In this document: piece by piece, positions 27,709 to 37,675 of the stretch
Layout: each line of letters starts with the position of its first letter
How positions within the stretch are numbered: the first letter of the stretch is position 1
Source of the DNA: Prochlorococcus sp. AG-409-G20
GTDB lineage: Bacteria; Cyanobacteriota; Cyanobacteriia; PCC-6307; Cyanobiaceae
Assembly (NCBI GenBank): GCA_003215775.1
Contig: QCJW01000005.1
Location: forward strand, 37,696 to 101,695
Reading direction: 5' to 3'
Length of the DNA stretch: 64,000 nucleotides
Notes under the pieces: model-generated
Seen by the model: only the letters and a program-made list of their open reading frames with translations
The model's database searches: none
What the model was told of the DNA's origin: nothing
Position numbers and translations under genes: made by a program

Positions 27709-28593
27709 ATGGAAATCCGTAGAAGACCTCCTAACCCAAAGGTTAAAGTTGCAAATTTAGAGTATGCAATTCCTCATTCAGAAGCAGAGCCTAGAAATAT
27801 TCTTGAAAAAATTGTTTGGGAGAAAGACTTAGAAGTTGAGAGGGCAAGGAAAAAAGTTTCTTTGGAAAGTCTAAAAACAAAGATTCTTACTTTGCCTCCT
27901 GCAAGAGATTTTGTAGAAGCACTTAGAAATTCTCAAACATTCCCTGCAGTAATTGCTGAAATAAAGAAAGCTAGTCCTAGCAAAGGTGTTATCCGAGAAA
28001 ACTTTGATCCCCAGTCAATTGCAATTGGATATCTTAAGGGCGGTGCAAGTTGTCTTTCAGTACTTACAGATAAGACCTTTTTTCAAGGAGGATTTGAAGT
28101 TCTTGTGGCGGTACGTGAAGTAGCTAATATTCCTATTTTATGTAAGGATTTTATTCTTACACCATATCAGCTTTATCAAGCCAGAGCTGCTGGTGCGGAT
28201 GCTGTTCTTTTTATTGCATCTATTTTGACTGATCAAGATTTGATTTACCTTCGTAAAGTTGCCTTGTCTCTCGGATTGTTTTTTTTGGTTGAAGTTCATG
28301 ATGAACAAGAGTTAACAAGAGTCTTAGATATAGGTGGATTCCCATTGATAGGAGTCAACAATAGGGATCTGGGTACGTTTGAAACGGATTTAGGCACAAC
28401 TGAACTTTTAGCTAAGAAGTTTCAAAAAACACTGCAAGAACGAGAAATAGTCTTAGTTAGCGAGTCTGGCTTATTTGATAAGAATGACTTGAATAAAGTC
28501 TATAAAGCTGGTGCAAGGGCTGTTCTGGTAGGAGAAGCCCTGATGAGAGAGGATGATGTCAGTTCAGCACTAAGAAGTTTATTGGGATTTTGA
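27709..28593 (+). CDS. trpC: Indole-3-glycerol phosphate synthase
   Basis: TIM-barrel enzyme of tryptophan synthesis that closes the indole ring. Motifs in order: [18 protein letters not shown] (active-site Lys), [76 protein letters not shown] and [13 protein letters not shown]. Length is 294 residues; the extra 40 or so N-terminal residues ([19 protein letters not shown]) are usual in cyanobacteria. It is a monofunctional enzyme. Confidence 0.97.
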   Translation: MEIRRRPPNPKVKVANLEYAIPHSEAEPRNILEKIVWEKDLEVERARKKVSLESLKTKILTLPPARDFVEALRNSQTFPAVIAEIKKASPSKGVIRENFDPQSIAIGYLKGGASCLSVLTDKTFFQGGFEVLVAVREVANIPILCKDFILTPYQLYQARAAGADAVLFIASILTDQDLIYLRKVALSLGLFFLVEVHDEQELTRVLDIGGFPLIGVNNRDLGTFETDLGTTELLAKKFQKTLQEREIVLVSESGLFDKNDLNKVYKAGARAVLVGEALMREDDVSSALRSLLGF

Positions 28594-28692
28594 ATCGATA
28601 TTTCTCTATTTACTGATTAATTATTTCTATGGAAAGATTAACTTCTAAATTAGTAAGTATTCAATCAGTCCGGATTCTTTAACCTAATCTTT

Positions 28693-29364
28693 ATGTTGAT
28701 CAGTATTTTTACAGGTATTGCAGCAGGAGTCTTACATGTTATTGGTGGAGCTGACCATTTAGTTTCAATTGCCCCTTCAGTATTACGCAGAAGACCAGGT
28801 TCGGCCTTAAGAATTGCTTGTGCCTGGGGTGTTGGTCATTCAGCGGGCGTATTGATCCTTTCGTTAATTGCTATTCTTGTTAAGGACTTGACACCTATTG
28901 AGAGAATCTCTTCTTTTGCAGAATTTTGCGTAGGGATTGTTCTTTTGGTAATTGGTGTAGTAGCTGTTAGAACGTCTTTGGGTCTAAATATTCATAGCCA
29001 TAGACATGTTCATGAAGATGGAAGTGTTCATGAACATGTTCATCTACATCTACTTGGAGACCAAAAACACATAAAACATCCTCACGCTTCAACTACGTTA
29101 GGCATCCTCCATGGTTTGGCTGGTGCTAGTCATCTTCTAGCTGTTATTCCTGCACTTGCACTGCCCCCTTCTGAAGCTATTTTATTTATGATTGCTTATC
29201 TTTTGGCCACAGTGTCAACAATGTCGATAATAGTTTTAGTTATATCATATGCATCTGTTAATACTGGCCTAAGGTTTATGCCATTTTTAGTTGGTTCTAC
29301 TGGATTTATATCTATATTGGTTGGCTGTTTCTGGATTCAGAAAACATCAGCTCAATTTCTCTAG
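28693..29364 (+). CDS. NicO-like nickel/cobalt permease with His-rich loop
   Basis: Polytopic membrane protein of 223 residues with about six hydrophobic segments. The first helix carries HVIGGADHLV and the second GVGHSAG; a histidine-rich loop sits at about residues 100-136 (HSHRHVHEDGSVHEHVHLHL), and HGLAGASHLLAVIPALAL follows. HxxGxDH-type motifs plus a His loop are the marks of the NicO/HoxN/UreH nickel-cobalt transporter group. It converges on sodX and sodN, encoding the nickel superoxide dismutase system, so nickel uptake is the most likely role. The metal cannot be proven from sequence. Confidence 0.75.
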   Translation: MLISIFTGIAAGVLHVIGGADHLVSIAPSVLRRRPGSALRIACAWGVGHSAGVLILSLIAILVKDLTPIERISSFAEFCVGIVLLVIGVVAVRTSLGLNIHSHRHVHEDGSVHEHVHLHLLGDQKHIKHPHASTTLGILHGLAGASHLLAVIPALALPPSEAILFMIAYLLATVSTMSIIVLVISYASVNTGLRFMPFLVGSTGFISILVGCFWIQKTSAQFL

Positions 29365-29392
29365 GCTGGCAGTAAATTATCATGCTTGATTT

Positions 29393-29752
29393 TTAAATTA
29401 ACTTTGAGATTTTATTTTCAACAATGCCATAAAGTTGAGATTTAGCTAAAAGTCCAAAATGTCTACTATCAGTACTTTCTTTTGTGTTTTCTCCTCTTAG
29501 TTCGATTCCATAAAGAGTTTCTTTATATACTCTTTTGATAATTAGATTCTCTCCATCAAAAGGATTCTTTACGACAACTATTCTACCTTCTAAGGGATAG
29601 TTGCTCCAGTTTCTTATTCTTTTATAAAGTACTAAATCTCCATGAGATAAAACAGGTTCCATCGAGTTGCCTGATACAACAAGATGCTTTCTTTGAAAAG
29701 TGATTATTAGAAGTAGGGAGAGAAAAGTTGATTTCTCTCCCAGTTTCAACAT
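29393..29752 (-). CDS. sodX: Nickel-type superoxide dismutase maturation protease
   Basis: Signal-peptidase-fold (S26) protease of 119 residues that trims the SodN leader to expose its N-terminal His. The Ser nucleophile is in SGNSMEPVLSHGDLV (about residue 31), the Lys general base is in the segment ENLIIKRVYK, and the GENTKESTDSRHFG box near residue 90 is the usual signal-peptidase box. It has one N-terminal hydrophobic stretch (STFLSLLLIITF). It begins two bases after the sodN stop, consistent with a sodN-sodX operon. Confidence 0.92.
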   Translation of the reverse strand: MLKLGEKSTFLSLLLIITFQRKHLVVSGNSMEPVLSHGDLVLYKRIRNWSNYPLEGRIVVVKNPFDGENLIIKRVYKETLYGIELRGENTKESTDSRHFGLLAKSQLYGIVENKISKLI

Positions 29753-29754
29753 TG

Positions 29755-30228
29755 TTAACTAGCCGTTATCCAAGGATCAGTTCGACCCTTTGATTGCCAG
29801 AACATCTTGTGGATTTTTTCTACTGATTGCATTAGTTCTTCTGCCTTGGACTGATCAATATTTACTTTGCATGCACTGCAAAGCTTGGCTGCTTGCCAAA
29901 ATGTGTTATGTAGATCAGGAAAGGTTGCTAGGTGTTCTGGTTTGAAATAGTCAGTCCACAAGATAAGCAATTCTGTTTTTGCTTCTTTTGCCTGTTCTTC
30001 TTTAATGGCAACGAAGCGTGAAAATGTGTTGTTATAAGTAGCCCAAGCTGCTGGATCATTGTTTTGAGGTGGTTCAAGAGCAATGAGCTTTTTAGTCATT
30101 GATAACACTGCCTCGGCTGCGACACGTGCTGAGGCAGGGTCGTAAACGCCGCAGGGGCCATCACAATGAGCATTGACTGTTTGAACAGGCAATCCTTTGA
30201 GGAATAAGGAAAGTACGGAACGCAACAT
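29755..30228 (-). CDS. sodN: Nickel superoxide dismutase
   Basis: Homohexameric Ni-SOD that dismutates superoxide. The precursor has a 20-residue leader; cleavage before HCDGPCGVYDPASARV would expose the nickel hook, with His1, Cys2 and Cys6 as ligands and the Gly-Pro turn between. The remainder forms the helical bundle (WTDYFKPEHLATFPDLHNTFWQAAKLCSACK). Length is 157 residues, as expected. It is followed by sodX on the same strand, while a NicO-like permease converges from the other side. Confidence 0.97.
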   Translation of the reverse strand: MLRSVLSLFLKGLPVQTVNAHCDGPCGVYDPASARVAAEAVLSMTKKLIALEPPQNNDPAAWATYNNTFSRFVAIKEEQAKEAKTELLILWTDYFKPEHLATFPDLHNTFWQAAKLCSACKVNIDQSKAEELMQSVEKIHKMFWQSKGRTDPWITAS

Positions 30229-30317
30229 CTGAACAGATAAGCATAAAAACTATCTACTTATAGATTACTTCGGGATAATCCGAACTGGGGAAATCAATTT
30301 GATTTTAGACTGAGAAT

Positions 30318-30920
30318 TTAATTGACTTCTAATAGTTCAACCTCGAAAACCAATGTTGCATTAGGAGGAATAACTCTTCCTGCACCTCGATTTCCGTAGC
30401 CAAGCTCAGGAGGAATAACTAATTTTCTTTTGCCACCTACTTTCATTCCTTGAACGCCTTCATCCCAACCTTTGATAACTTTGCCTGCACCTAAAGGAAA
30501 TGTGAAAGGACCTCTTCCGTAGCTACTGTCAAATTCTTTTCCATCTTGAAGAGTTCCACGGTAATTCACTGAAACCGTTTGCCCTGCAGTAGCTTCTATT
30601 CCATTGCCTTCAGTTAGATCTGTAATCCTTAAGCCAGTTGCTGTAAGAGTTGATGGATTGGTATTTAAAGCTCCATCAAAATCAGACTGATTCGAACTTT
30701 CTTTGTTTGATGCCATTTTAAAGAGAGTTGGGTTTGGGTCTTCTGGATCTAACTCGAAATTTCCTTGTCTGGATGACGAATTGTTCTGAGTAATGAGATC
30801 AGCTTGCAGAGACGATACAGATGCGCCAGCTTGCACAGTTGTTGGGGCAATGATTTGGCTTGCAACTGCAATAATCAGACAGCCAATGAAAACTAAAGAA
30901 CTAATCAGAATGCTCTTCAC
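30318..30920 (-). CDS. FKBP-type peptidyl-prolyl cis-trans isomerase
   Basis: Exported prolyl isomerase of 200 residues. There is an N-terminal hydrophobic segment (ILISSLVFIGCLIIAVASQII), a polar linker of about 80 residues, then the FKBP domain from about residue 105: VSVNYRGTLQDGKEFDSSY, PFTFPLGAGKVIKGWDEGV, KLVIPPELGYG and PPNATLVFEVELL. It should act in the periplasm or thylakoid lumen. The start is GTG at 30920. It lies about 90 bases upstream of sodN on the same strand. Confidence 0.92.
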   Translation of the reverse strand: MKSILISSLVFIGCLIIAVASQIIAPTTVQAGASVSSLQADLITQNNSSSRQGNFELDPEDPNPTLFKMASNKESSNQSDFDGALNTNPSTLTATGLRITDLTEGNGIEATAGQTVSVNYRGTLQDGKEFDSSYGRGPFTFPLGAGKVIKGWDEGVQGMKVGGKRKLVIPPELGYGNRGAGRVIPPNATLVFEVELLEVN

Positions 30921-31039
30921 GGAGATTTAACTGTTAATACAAACACTTGATTCTTGCAGGTGTTGGCCAGAAAACCAAAGTAATTTCTTTTTATTCGAAA
31001 TTACGTAAGAAAAATCGACGATAGGTTAAAAGAACCAAA

Positions 31040-32539
31040 ATGAGGCGCTTTTTTTTAGGAATGCCGAACGAACAAGTAAGACCTTATATAAATGCTTCTT
31101 TGGGTGGAATCCTTGCTGGATTGGCTTTATCTCAATTGGGAAGTGTCTTTATGCCTTTTGGAATTGCTTTCCTTTGGGCAACTGGGCGCTCTCCCATAGT
31201 TGCTGGGGTGTGGGGAGCAATAGCAGTTTTGATTAGTCATAGTTGGTTGCTTGCTCTACACCCGCTTACTTGGATAGGTGTCCCATATTTTTTGAGTTTT
31301 CCAGTTGCATTAGCTATCTGGATTTTTTGTGGTGGATTTGCGGCAGTATTGGTTTGCTTTTGGTCGGCCTTAGGTAAATATATATTCGATTCAATTGTAT
31401 TTGATAAAGGCCTTAGAGCTGAGTTTTGGCATGCATTGTTAATGTCTTCTTTATGGGGCTTTAGTGAAGTAATTCTTTCAAAGCTTCCTTTGTTTTGGAT
31501 TGGATTAGGATCTAGTCTTTTCCCTGGGAATCTGTATCTCGCTGGAAATGCTAGTTGGATAGGGGAAGGAGGACTTGCAACAATTTTGCTATTAAGTGGC
31601 TGGTGGATATGGAAAACAACTTTCGCTTTTTTAAAAAATGATTGTTGGCAAGAAATATTTCTTTTCGGACTAGTTTTTTTGTTTTTATTTCATTTACTTG
31701 GTTGGAGTCTTTTGTCTTCCAGTGAACCATATGACTATAAAAAGATTGCAGGTTTGCAAACTTCTATTGCTACGAGGGAAAAATTTTCTAGAGAAGAACA
31801 ATTTTTCCTAAATAGAACTATTAATAATTCATTGGTGGAGGCAAATAAGTTAGGTGCTGATCTTTTAATTGCACCTGAAGGCACTTTGTCAGTAAATACT
31901 ATTCTAGATGAACCAGCACAAATCGCTTTCTTGTCAGGAGGCTTTCGCTGGATAAATGGCAGACAAAGAAGTTCTTTGCTTTTATTCCCAAAGGGAGAGA
32001 GTGAGTACACTTATGCTATTGATAAGCATAGACTAGTTCCTTTAGGTGAATGGGTTCCGGAATTTTTAAACATTAGTTTTGGTAGTTTGTCTGCTATTGG
32101 TGGAATTCAGCCAGGTAGTGATTCTAGATTATTCAATTATACTCAACCTCCCCTGGCAGTGGCAATTTGTTATGAATTAAGTGATGGCTTCCACTTGGCA
32201 AAGGCGGTTGAAGGTGGAGCGGAATGGCTTCTTACTATTGCTAATTTAGACCCATATCCTTTGTCTTTGCAGAGACAATTTTTGGCGCTTTCTAGATTGA
32301 GAAGTATAGAGACTTCTAGGGAGTTAATCAGTGTTGCAAATACAGGTCCTACAATTATTAGTTCACCTTCAGGAAAGATTACCGAATTGGTTTCGCCTTA
32401 TCAAAAGGGTTTAGGTGTCTCTAATGTTCACTTCTATAAAGAAATAAATTTTTATGTGAGATGGAAGGAAACTCCTTTAATTATATTTATTCTAATTAGT
32501 TTAGGTGGTATATTCTTCGATCGATTCAAGTTTAACTAA
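31040..32539 (+). CDS. lnt: Apolipoprotein N-acyltransferase
   Basis: Inner-membrane enzyme that N-acylates the terminal Cys of lipoproteins. The N-terminal half has about six to eight hydrophobic helices. The nitrilase domain follows, with its catalytic Glu in LIAPEGTLSVN (about residue 280), Lys in the segment around DKHRLVPLGEWVPEF, and Cys in VAICYELSDG (about residue 378). A final hydrophobic helix (IIFILISLGGIFFD) ends the 499-residue protein. It ends one base before the convergent mnmA. Confidence 0.92.
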   Translation: MRRFFLGMPNEQVRPYINASLGGILAGLALSQLGSVFMPFGIAFLWATGRSPIVAGVWGAIAVLISHSWLLALHPLTWIGVPYFLSFPVALAIWIFCGGFAAVLVCFWSALGKYIFDSIVFDKGLRAEFWHALLMSSLWGFSEVILSKLPLFWIGLGSSLFPGNLYLAGNASWIGEGGLATILLLSGWWIWKTTFAFLKNDCWQEIFLFGLVFLFLFHLLGWSLLSSSEPYDYKKIAGLQTSIATREKFSREEQFFLNRTINNSLVEANKLGADLLIAPEGTLSVNTILDEPAQIAFLSGGFRWINGRQRSSLLLFPKGESEYTYAIDKHRLVPLGEWVPEFLNISFGSLSAIGGIQPGSDSRLFNYTQPPLAVAICYELSDGFHLAKAVEGGAEWLLTIANLDPYPLSLQRQFLALSRLRSIETSRELISVANTGPTIISSPSGKITELVSPYQKGLGVSNVHFYKEINFYVRWKETPLIIFILISLGGIFFDRFKFN

Positions 32540-33718
32540 TTAGATTTCTTGTATTAATCCTCCTCCTAGTAAAACTTCCCCACTATAAAGTACTGCTGCT
32601 TGGCCCGGAGTAATTGAGAACTGTTCTTCATTAAATATTATTAGGCAAGGATTATTTATGTTTGTATTGGACTCTTCCTTTATGGGTCTCAGTTTTGCTT
32701 TTACTGGAAGGCATCTATATCTTATTTGAACTTCAACATCAATTTCTTCTTCCGGTGGGGAAATTGAAACCCAATTTAATTCATCAATTTTGCACTTAGA
32801 TCTACCTGAATTTTCTCTAGTTGAAACTATAACTTCGTTTGAAATCGGGTTCAGTCTGATTACATGTAATGGCTTTTCCCAGGAAATTCCTAGCCCTTTT
32901 CTTTGGCCAATTGTGAAATGTTCAATACCATCATGATGCCCCAGAATTGTTCCATCCTCAAGAATGATATTTCCTTTCCTTGGAGGGATATATTTATCTA
33001 AAAATGCTTTCATTGAGCCATGATGTTCTACTAAGCATAAGTCTTGGCTTTCTGGTTTATTTGCTGTTCTAAGATTGAACCTTGAGGCCTCTATTCTTGT
33101 CTCTTCTTTTGTTAGTTCCCCAAGAGGGAATATGGTTCTCTCTAAAATATCTTGAGGAAGATCATATAAAAAATAACTTTGATCTTTCTTTATATCTATT
33201 CCTCTTAAGAGTTTTATTCTTCCTCTAGAATCTCCAGGAAGATTGATTTCTATATTTTTGCAATCTGAATTTCTAATCCGTGCATAATGACCAGTAGCTA
33301 TTTTTTCAATATTTCTTTCATTTACGGCCCAGTTAATCATATTGGAGAATTTTACTGATTTGTTGCATTTAGAACAAGGAAGAGGGGTTATACCTCTCTT
33401 GTATCCATTGACGAGTTCTTGAACTATTTCTTTTTCGAAGATTCCCCGGCTATCAACAATATGATGAAGGATTCCTAGTTGTTTGCATATTCCTGCTGCA
33501 TCTACCAGGCCTTCTGAGCAGCATGCTCCTTTGCCGCTCATGAGCCAAAGAGTTAGTCCTTCAACTTCCCATCCAGCCTCTACGAGTATTGCTGCCGCGA
33601 GAGAGCTATCAACCCCTCCAGAAAGTCCAACAGCAACCTTCTTGTTTGCATTGGTTGATTTCGTGAAATATTCAAGGGCCTCTGCCCCAGCCTTTGTTGC
33701 TGGTTCAGTTCCTTTCAT
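32540..33718 (-). CDS. mnmA: tRNA-specific 2-thiouridylase MnmA
   Basis: Installs 2-thiouridine at the wobble position of tRNA for Lys, Glu and Gln. PP-loop ATP site [15 protein letters not shown] near residue 32-46; catalytic cysteines in [14 protein letters not shown] and [17 protein letters not shown] and [15 protein letters not shown]. The 392-residue length includes an extra N-terminal stretch of about 25 residues and a C-terminal beta-barrel domain. The three-gene contact here is lnt, mnmA and the divergent nnr. Confidence 0.95.
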   Translation of the reverse strand: MKGTEPATKAGAEALEYFTKSTNANKKVAVGLSGGVDSSLAAAILVEAGWEVEGLTLWLMSGKGACCSEGLVDAAGICKQLGILHHIVDSRGIFEKEIVQELVNGYKRGITPLPCSKCNKSVKFSNMINWAVNERNIEKIATGHYARIRNSDCKNIEINLPGDSRGRIKLLRGIDIKKDQSYFLYDLPQDILERTIFPLGELTKEETRIEASRFNLRTANKPESQDLCLVEHHGSMKAFLDKYIPPRKGNIILEDGTILGHHDGIEHFTIGQRKGLGISWEKPLHVIRLNPISNEVIVSTRENSGRSKCKIDELNWVSISPPEEEIDVEVQIRYRCLPVKAKLRPIKEESNTNINNPCLIIFNEEQFSITPGQAAVLYSGEVLLGGGLIQEI

Positions 33719-33802
33719 TGCCTAAACGGCTTTTGGTGGATTTTCAGTCTAATAGGCATTGTTGGTGAGATTTGTTCATAGTGAGTTAAATGATCATTTC
33801 AC

Positions 33803-35341
33803 GTGAACTGGCCAAATTCTGATGCAGCTCATTTAATGGTTACTGCTGATCAAATGGCAGTAGTTGAGAATAAGATTTTTTCTAAAGGACTTTCTACCTC
33901 AGCTTTGATGGAGAAAGTAGGCCAAGTTATGACATCTTGGTTTGATGATCATCAAGATTTATTGGCTAATGGGGTAATAGTTTTAGTTGGACCAGGTCAT
34001 AATGGCGGAGATGGTCTGGTTGTAGCAAGGGAATTATTCCAAAGAGGCATTCACGTAGAGATTTGGTGCCCATTTTCATTAACAAAAAAGTTAACTATTG
34101 GTCAATATTCTTATGCGAAGTGGCTTGGAATTCATGAGCTTTTGAATCCACCACCACCAGACGGTAAAAGCTTATGGGTCGAGGCCTTGTTTGGATTGGG
34201 ACAATCACGTCCTTTACCTAATTCAATTGCAGAACTATTAAAAGCAAGAGAGAAAGCTCAGCCTAAAAGATTGGTAAGTTTGGACGTCCCTGCAGGATTA
34301 TGTTCTGATTCAGGTCAACCAATTGAAGGTATAGCTGCAGTTGCTAATTACACATTGACAGTTGGTCTGCTAAAGCAAGGCTTGATTCAAGATGAAGCAT
34401 TGCCATATGTGGGCCATCTTGAAAGAATTGATATAGGATTTTCAAACGTAGTTTTGGATGTCTTAGAAAATAAGCTTCCATTAAGAGTTACTAGTCCTGA
34501 TATCTCTTTATTGAAGCTTCCTCTTCCTCAAAGAGGAGCAATGAAATATCAAAGGGGTCGCTTGTTAATTATTGCTGGGAGTGAGGCTTACCCAGGAGCC
34601 GCCTTTTTGTCTATAAAGGGAGCTTTGGCAAGTGGAGTTGGAAGTATTAAAGCTATATTGCCGAAATTGGTCTCTCGGAATTTATGGAATTTGGCACCAG
34701 AAATTGTTCTTGCTGGTGTTCTTGACTCCTCAAAGGCTTTTTTAACCGAAATTGAATCCAATCGAATTGACTCACTCTTAGTGGGACCTGGCTTGGGAGG
34801 AGATAAAGAAATGTGGGGTGCTTTGGAAAAAAAACTTCATGGATTTATTGGTCTACTGGTTTTAGATGCTGATGCGCTAAATCTATTAGCAAGTTATCCA
34901 GAAGTATCGAAATGGCTTTTGACACGAAAAGGTCCTACATGGATTACTCCTAATAAGGCTGAATTTTCTCGTTTATTTCCTCATCTTCAAAAGTTAGTGC
35001 CTATCAAGGCAGCCTTAGAGGCAGCTACATCTACTGGGACATTTGTTCTCTTGAAAGGAGCTCATAGTGTGATTGCAGACCCAGATGGATCTATATGGCA
35101 AATAGGTGAAAGTTGTCCTTTGGCTGCACGTGCTGGCTTGGGAGATGTTTTGGCCGGATTTGCTGCTGGATTAGGTGCAATTAAGACTGATCACAAATAT
35201 TTCCAGGGAGGCGAATTGTTGGCTGCTGCGGGGCTCTTGCATGCCCATGCAGGTCTATTAAATCGCAAAAGTAGTTCTGCAAGCTCTATTGCCGAATGCT
35301 TGGCTGAATTGACAAGAGAAATTCAGAGCGCTCAGTGTTGA
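33803..35341 (+). CDS. nnr: Bifunctional NAD(P)H-hydrate epimerase/dehydratase
   Basis: Repairs hydrated NADH and NADPH. The N-terminal YjeF_N epimerase domain has GPGHNGGDGLVVARELF near residue 62-78 and SLDVPAGLCSDSG near 155-170. The C-terminal kinase-fold dehydratase domain has GPGLGG, LDADALNLLA, TPNKAEFSRLFP, LLKGAHSVIADPDG and GLGDVLAGFAAGLGA. Length 512 fits the fused form. The track start is GTG at 33803; ATG 33836 (MVTADQM) is a plausible alternative. It precedes the sigma factor by about 150 bases. Confidence 0.94.
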   Translation: MNWPNSDAAHLMVTADQMAVVENKIFSKGLSTSALMEKVGQVMTSWFDDHQDLLANGVIVLVGPGHNGGDGLVVARELFQRGIHVEIWCPFSLTKKLTIGQYSYAKWLGIHELLNPPPPDGKSLWVEALFGLGQSRPLPNSIAELLKAREKAQPKRLVSLDVPAGLCSDSGQPIEGIAAVANYTLTVGLLKQGLIQDEALPYVGHLERIDIGFSNVVLDVLENKLPLRVTSPDISLLKLPLPQRGAMKYQRGRLLIIAGSEAYPGAAFLSIKGALASGVGSIKAILPKLVSRNLWNLAPEIVLAGVLDSSKAFLTEIESNRIDSLLVGPGLGGDKEMWGALEKKLHGFIGLLVLDADALNLLASYPEVSKWLLTRKGPTWITPNKAEFSRLFPHLQKLVPIKAALEAATSTGTFVLLKGAHSVIADPDGSIWQIGESCPLAARAGLGDVLAGFAAGLGAIKTDHKYFQGGELLAAAGLLHAHAGLLNRKSSSASSIAECLAELTREIQSAQC

Positions 35342-35489
35342 AAATTTGACATAAATAAGTGCCGATTGGCACCTTTTGCGATGAAATGTGTAGTTTTTGT
35401 CTCGAGAATCTGAAGGGATGTTGAAACAATAGGCAATTTCTGAATATCTGTAGGAAAGTTCTCTCCAATTAGATTGGGAAGCAGAAGAC

Positions 35490-36431
35490 ATGATTTCAGC
35501 TCTTGCAAAATCAGGGGAGTCTCAAAAACGTCGTAGTAGTGATCCAATTAGTTGGTACTTATCCACTATTGGCAGAATTCCCTTATTGACTCCTGCTGAA
35601 GAAATTGAGTTAGGCAACCAAGTTCAGATGATGATGAGTCTTACTGAGGATTTGGAAGGCAACGTTTCGAAAAAGCCTTTAACAACTCAACAAAAACGAC
35701 ATATCAGAATAGGCAGAAGGGCCAAAGAACGAATGATGAAAGCAAATCTTCGCCTTGTGGTTAGTGTTGCGAAAAAGTATCAAGGGAAAGGTTTAGAGCT
35801 TTTAGATTTAATTCAAGAAGGATCTCTTGGCCTGGAAAGGGCAGTTGAGAAATTTGATCCTACTCGTGGTTATAAATTTTCAACATATGCATTCTGGTGG
35901 ATAAGGCAAAGCATGACTCGTGCAATTGCATGTCAGTCAAGAACTATTCGTTTGCCAGTTCATTTAAGTGAAAGGCTTACTACTATCAGAAAGGTAAGTC
36001 TTGATCTTGCGCATAAATTAGGGGCAATGCCTAGTAGGTCTGAAATAGCTGAAGCTATGGATATTGATCTTGAAGAGCTTGACTCTCTTTTAAGGCAAGC
36101 ACTTACAACAAGTAGTTTGGATGCTCCTGTTAATGGAGAAGAAGGAAGAAGCTTTTTAGGAGATTTAATTGCTGATGCATCGATGGAAGAACCTTTAGAC
36201 AAGGTTGAGCAACGAATTCATCATGAGCAACTTGGTAGATGGTTAAGTCATTTAAGCGAGCAGGAACAGCATGTCTTGAGGTTGCGTTTTGGTTTGGAGG
36301 GTAATGAAAGACATACGCTTGCTGAAATAGGCAGACTTCTGGAGGTCTCTAGAGAGAGAGTTCGTCAGGTTGAGTTGAAAGCCCTTAGAAAATTGCGAAA
36401 CCTTACGAGAAAGCTTCCAGGAGGCATATAA
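35490..36431 (+). CDS. Group 2 RNA polymerase sigma factor (sigma-70 family)
   Basis: Non-essential-type sigma factor of 313 residues. Region 1.2 begins DPISWYLSTIGRIPLLTPAEEIELG; region 2 has NLRLVVSVAKKYQGKGLELLDLIQEGSLGL and YKFSTYAFWWIRQSMTRAIA; region 3 has LPVHLSERL; region 4 ends LAEIGRLLEVSRERVRQVELKALRKLR. The absence of the long acidic region 1.1 and the short length point to group 2 rather than the primary sigma. It probably responds to light, nutrients or stress, as such sigmas do in cyanobacteria; this is by family knowledge only. The ATG is 149 bases after nnr. Confidence 0.93.
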   Translation: MISALAKSGESQKRRSSDPISWYLSTIGRIPLLTPAEEIELGNQVQMMMSLTEDLEGNVSKKPLTTQQKRHIRIGRRAKERMMKANLRLVVSVAKKYQGKGLELLDLIQEGSLGLERAVEKFDPTRGYKFSTYAFWWIRQSMTRAIACQSRTIRLPVHLSERLTTIRKVSLDLAHKLGAMPSRSEIAEAMDIDLEELDSLLRQALTTSSLDAPVNGEEGRSFLGDLIADASMEEPLDKVEQRIHHEQLGRWLSHLSEQEQHVLRLRFGLEGNERHTLAEIGRLLEVSRERVRQVELKALRKLRNLTRKLPGGI

Positions 36432-36482
36432 CAATTTTCTAACTTGTTGGAATTTTAAAATCAGTAATTTATTGATAGATAT

Positions 36483-37571
36483 TTAATCAGCCCATATGTA
36501 TTTAGTTAAGTCACTAGGACTTGGCTCTTCAGCAGCCAAGGCAAATTCAACTGCGTCTAATACTTCCGAATCTATTTCTTTCTCAATTGATCTGAGTTCA
36601 TCAGAAGATACTAGTCCTTTCTCGTTTAGATGTCTTTCTAAGCTGAGCAAGGGGTCTCTATTGGCCCAGAATTCTTTTTCTTTTTCGGACCTTAATTCAT
36701 CTGGATCTGCTAAAGAGTGGCCTCTAAATCTATATGTAAGGCATTCAAGCAATGTTGGTCCTTCTCCAGCTCTTGCCCTTTTTAGAGCACGTTCTGTAGC
36801 TGCTCTAACTGCTAATACATCCATCCCATCTACTTCTTCTCCTTTCATTCCGAAAGCCTTTGCTTTTCTCCATATTTCTGGATCGCTGGTCGCTCTGTCA
36901 TGGGCCATCCCAATAGCCCACTTGTTGTTCTCTACAACAAAAATAATAGGCAGTTTCCAGAGTTGAGCCATGTTTAAACATTCAAAAAATTGACCATTGT
37001 TGCAAGTACCATCTCCGAAAAATGCTGCTGTTACTGCATCGCTGTTTATATCCCCTAGGGCATCTTTTTTGTACCTGCTTGTAAATGCTGCGCCAAGTGC
37101 AACAGGAATCCCTTCTCCAATGAATGCGTAACCACCAAGAAGATGATGTTCTTTGGAAAATAGATGCATTGAGCCGCCTCTTCCTTTGCTGCAACCTGTT
37201 TCTTTCCCAAACAGTTCGCTCATGACTTCTCTAGCGGGAACTCCTGCGCTGAGAGCATGTACATGGTCTCTATATGTGCTACAGAACCAATCATGCTTCA
37301 ATTTCATTGCACCTATAACTCCACTGCTAACAGCCTCTTGGCCGTTATATAAATGAACAAAGCCAAACATTTTTCCTCTGTAATACATCTCAGCACATTT
37401 GTCTTCAAATCTTCTACCTAAGGTCATGTCGCGAAATAAAGCCAGACCTTCTTCCCTGCTAATCGTTCCCGAATAAGACGACTCGAGATTAGTTAGTCGC
37501 TCTGCATGTTCGGAGGCTTGACCTGTCTTGGAAGTTGTCTGGTCAGAAGCTGGAGTTGAGGCTTTTGTCAT
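36483..37571 (-). CDS. pdhA: Pyruvate dehydrogenase E1 component, alpha subunit
   Basis: Thiamine-diphosphate-dependent decarboxylase subunit. The TPP motif is [19 protein letters not shown] with the following NN of [10 protein letters not shown]. Other marks: [62 protein letters not shown] and [21 protein letters not shown]. The track begins with a TTG at 37622; I prefer ATG 37571 ([10 protein letters not shown]), which leaves a 360-residue protein with a normal leader. Partner genes E1-beta and E2 are not in the window; E3 (lpd) is at 26.2 kb. Confidence 0.95.
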   Translation of the reverse strand: MTKASTPASDQTTSKTGQASEHAERLTNLESSYSGTISREEGLALFRDMTLGRRFEDKCAEMYYRGKMFGFVHLYNGQEAVSSGVIGAMKLKHDWFCSTYRDHVHALSAGVPAREVMSELFGKETGCSKGRGGSMHLFSKEHHLLGGYAFIGEGIPVALGAAFTSRYKKDALGDINSDAVTAAFFGDGTCNNGQFFECLNMAQLWKLPIIFVVENNKWAIGMAHDRATSDPEIWRKAKAFGMKGEEVDGMDVLAVRAATERALKRARAGEGPTLLECLTYRFRGHSLADPDELRSEKEKEFWANRDPLLSLERHLNEKGLVSSDELRSIEKEIDSEVLDAVEFALAAEEPSPSDLTKYIWAD

Positions 37572-37675
37572 TGGATATGTCAGTTGCTTGGTATAAGACT
37601 GTAAGGGCCTGTGGATTAACAATAGGCAAAACCCCTTCCTATGCCTAGAGTTTTAACTCAATGGCTAAGTAAAGA

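Noticed and set aside
35258-35547. Three overlapping minus-strand ORFs between nnr and the sigma factor
   Set aside because: They overlap each other in different frames and the ends of both real genes; none looks like a protein.
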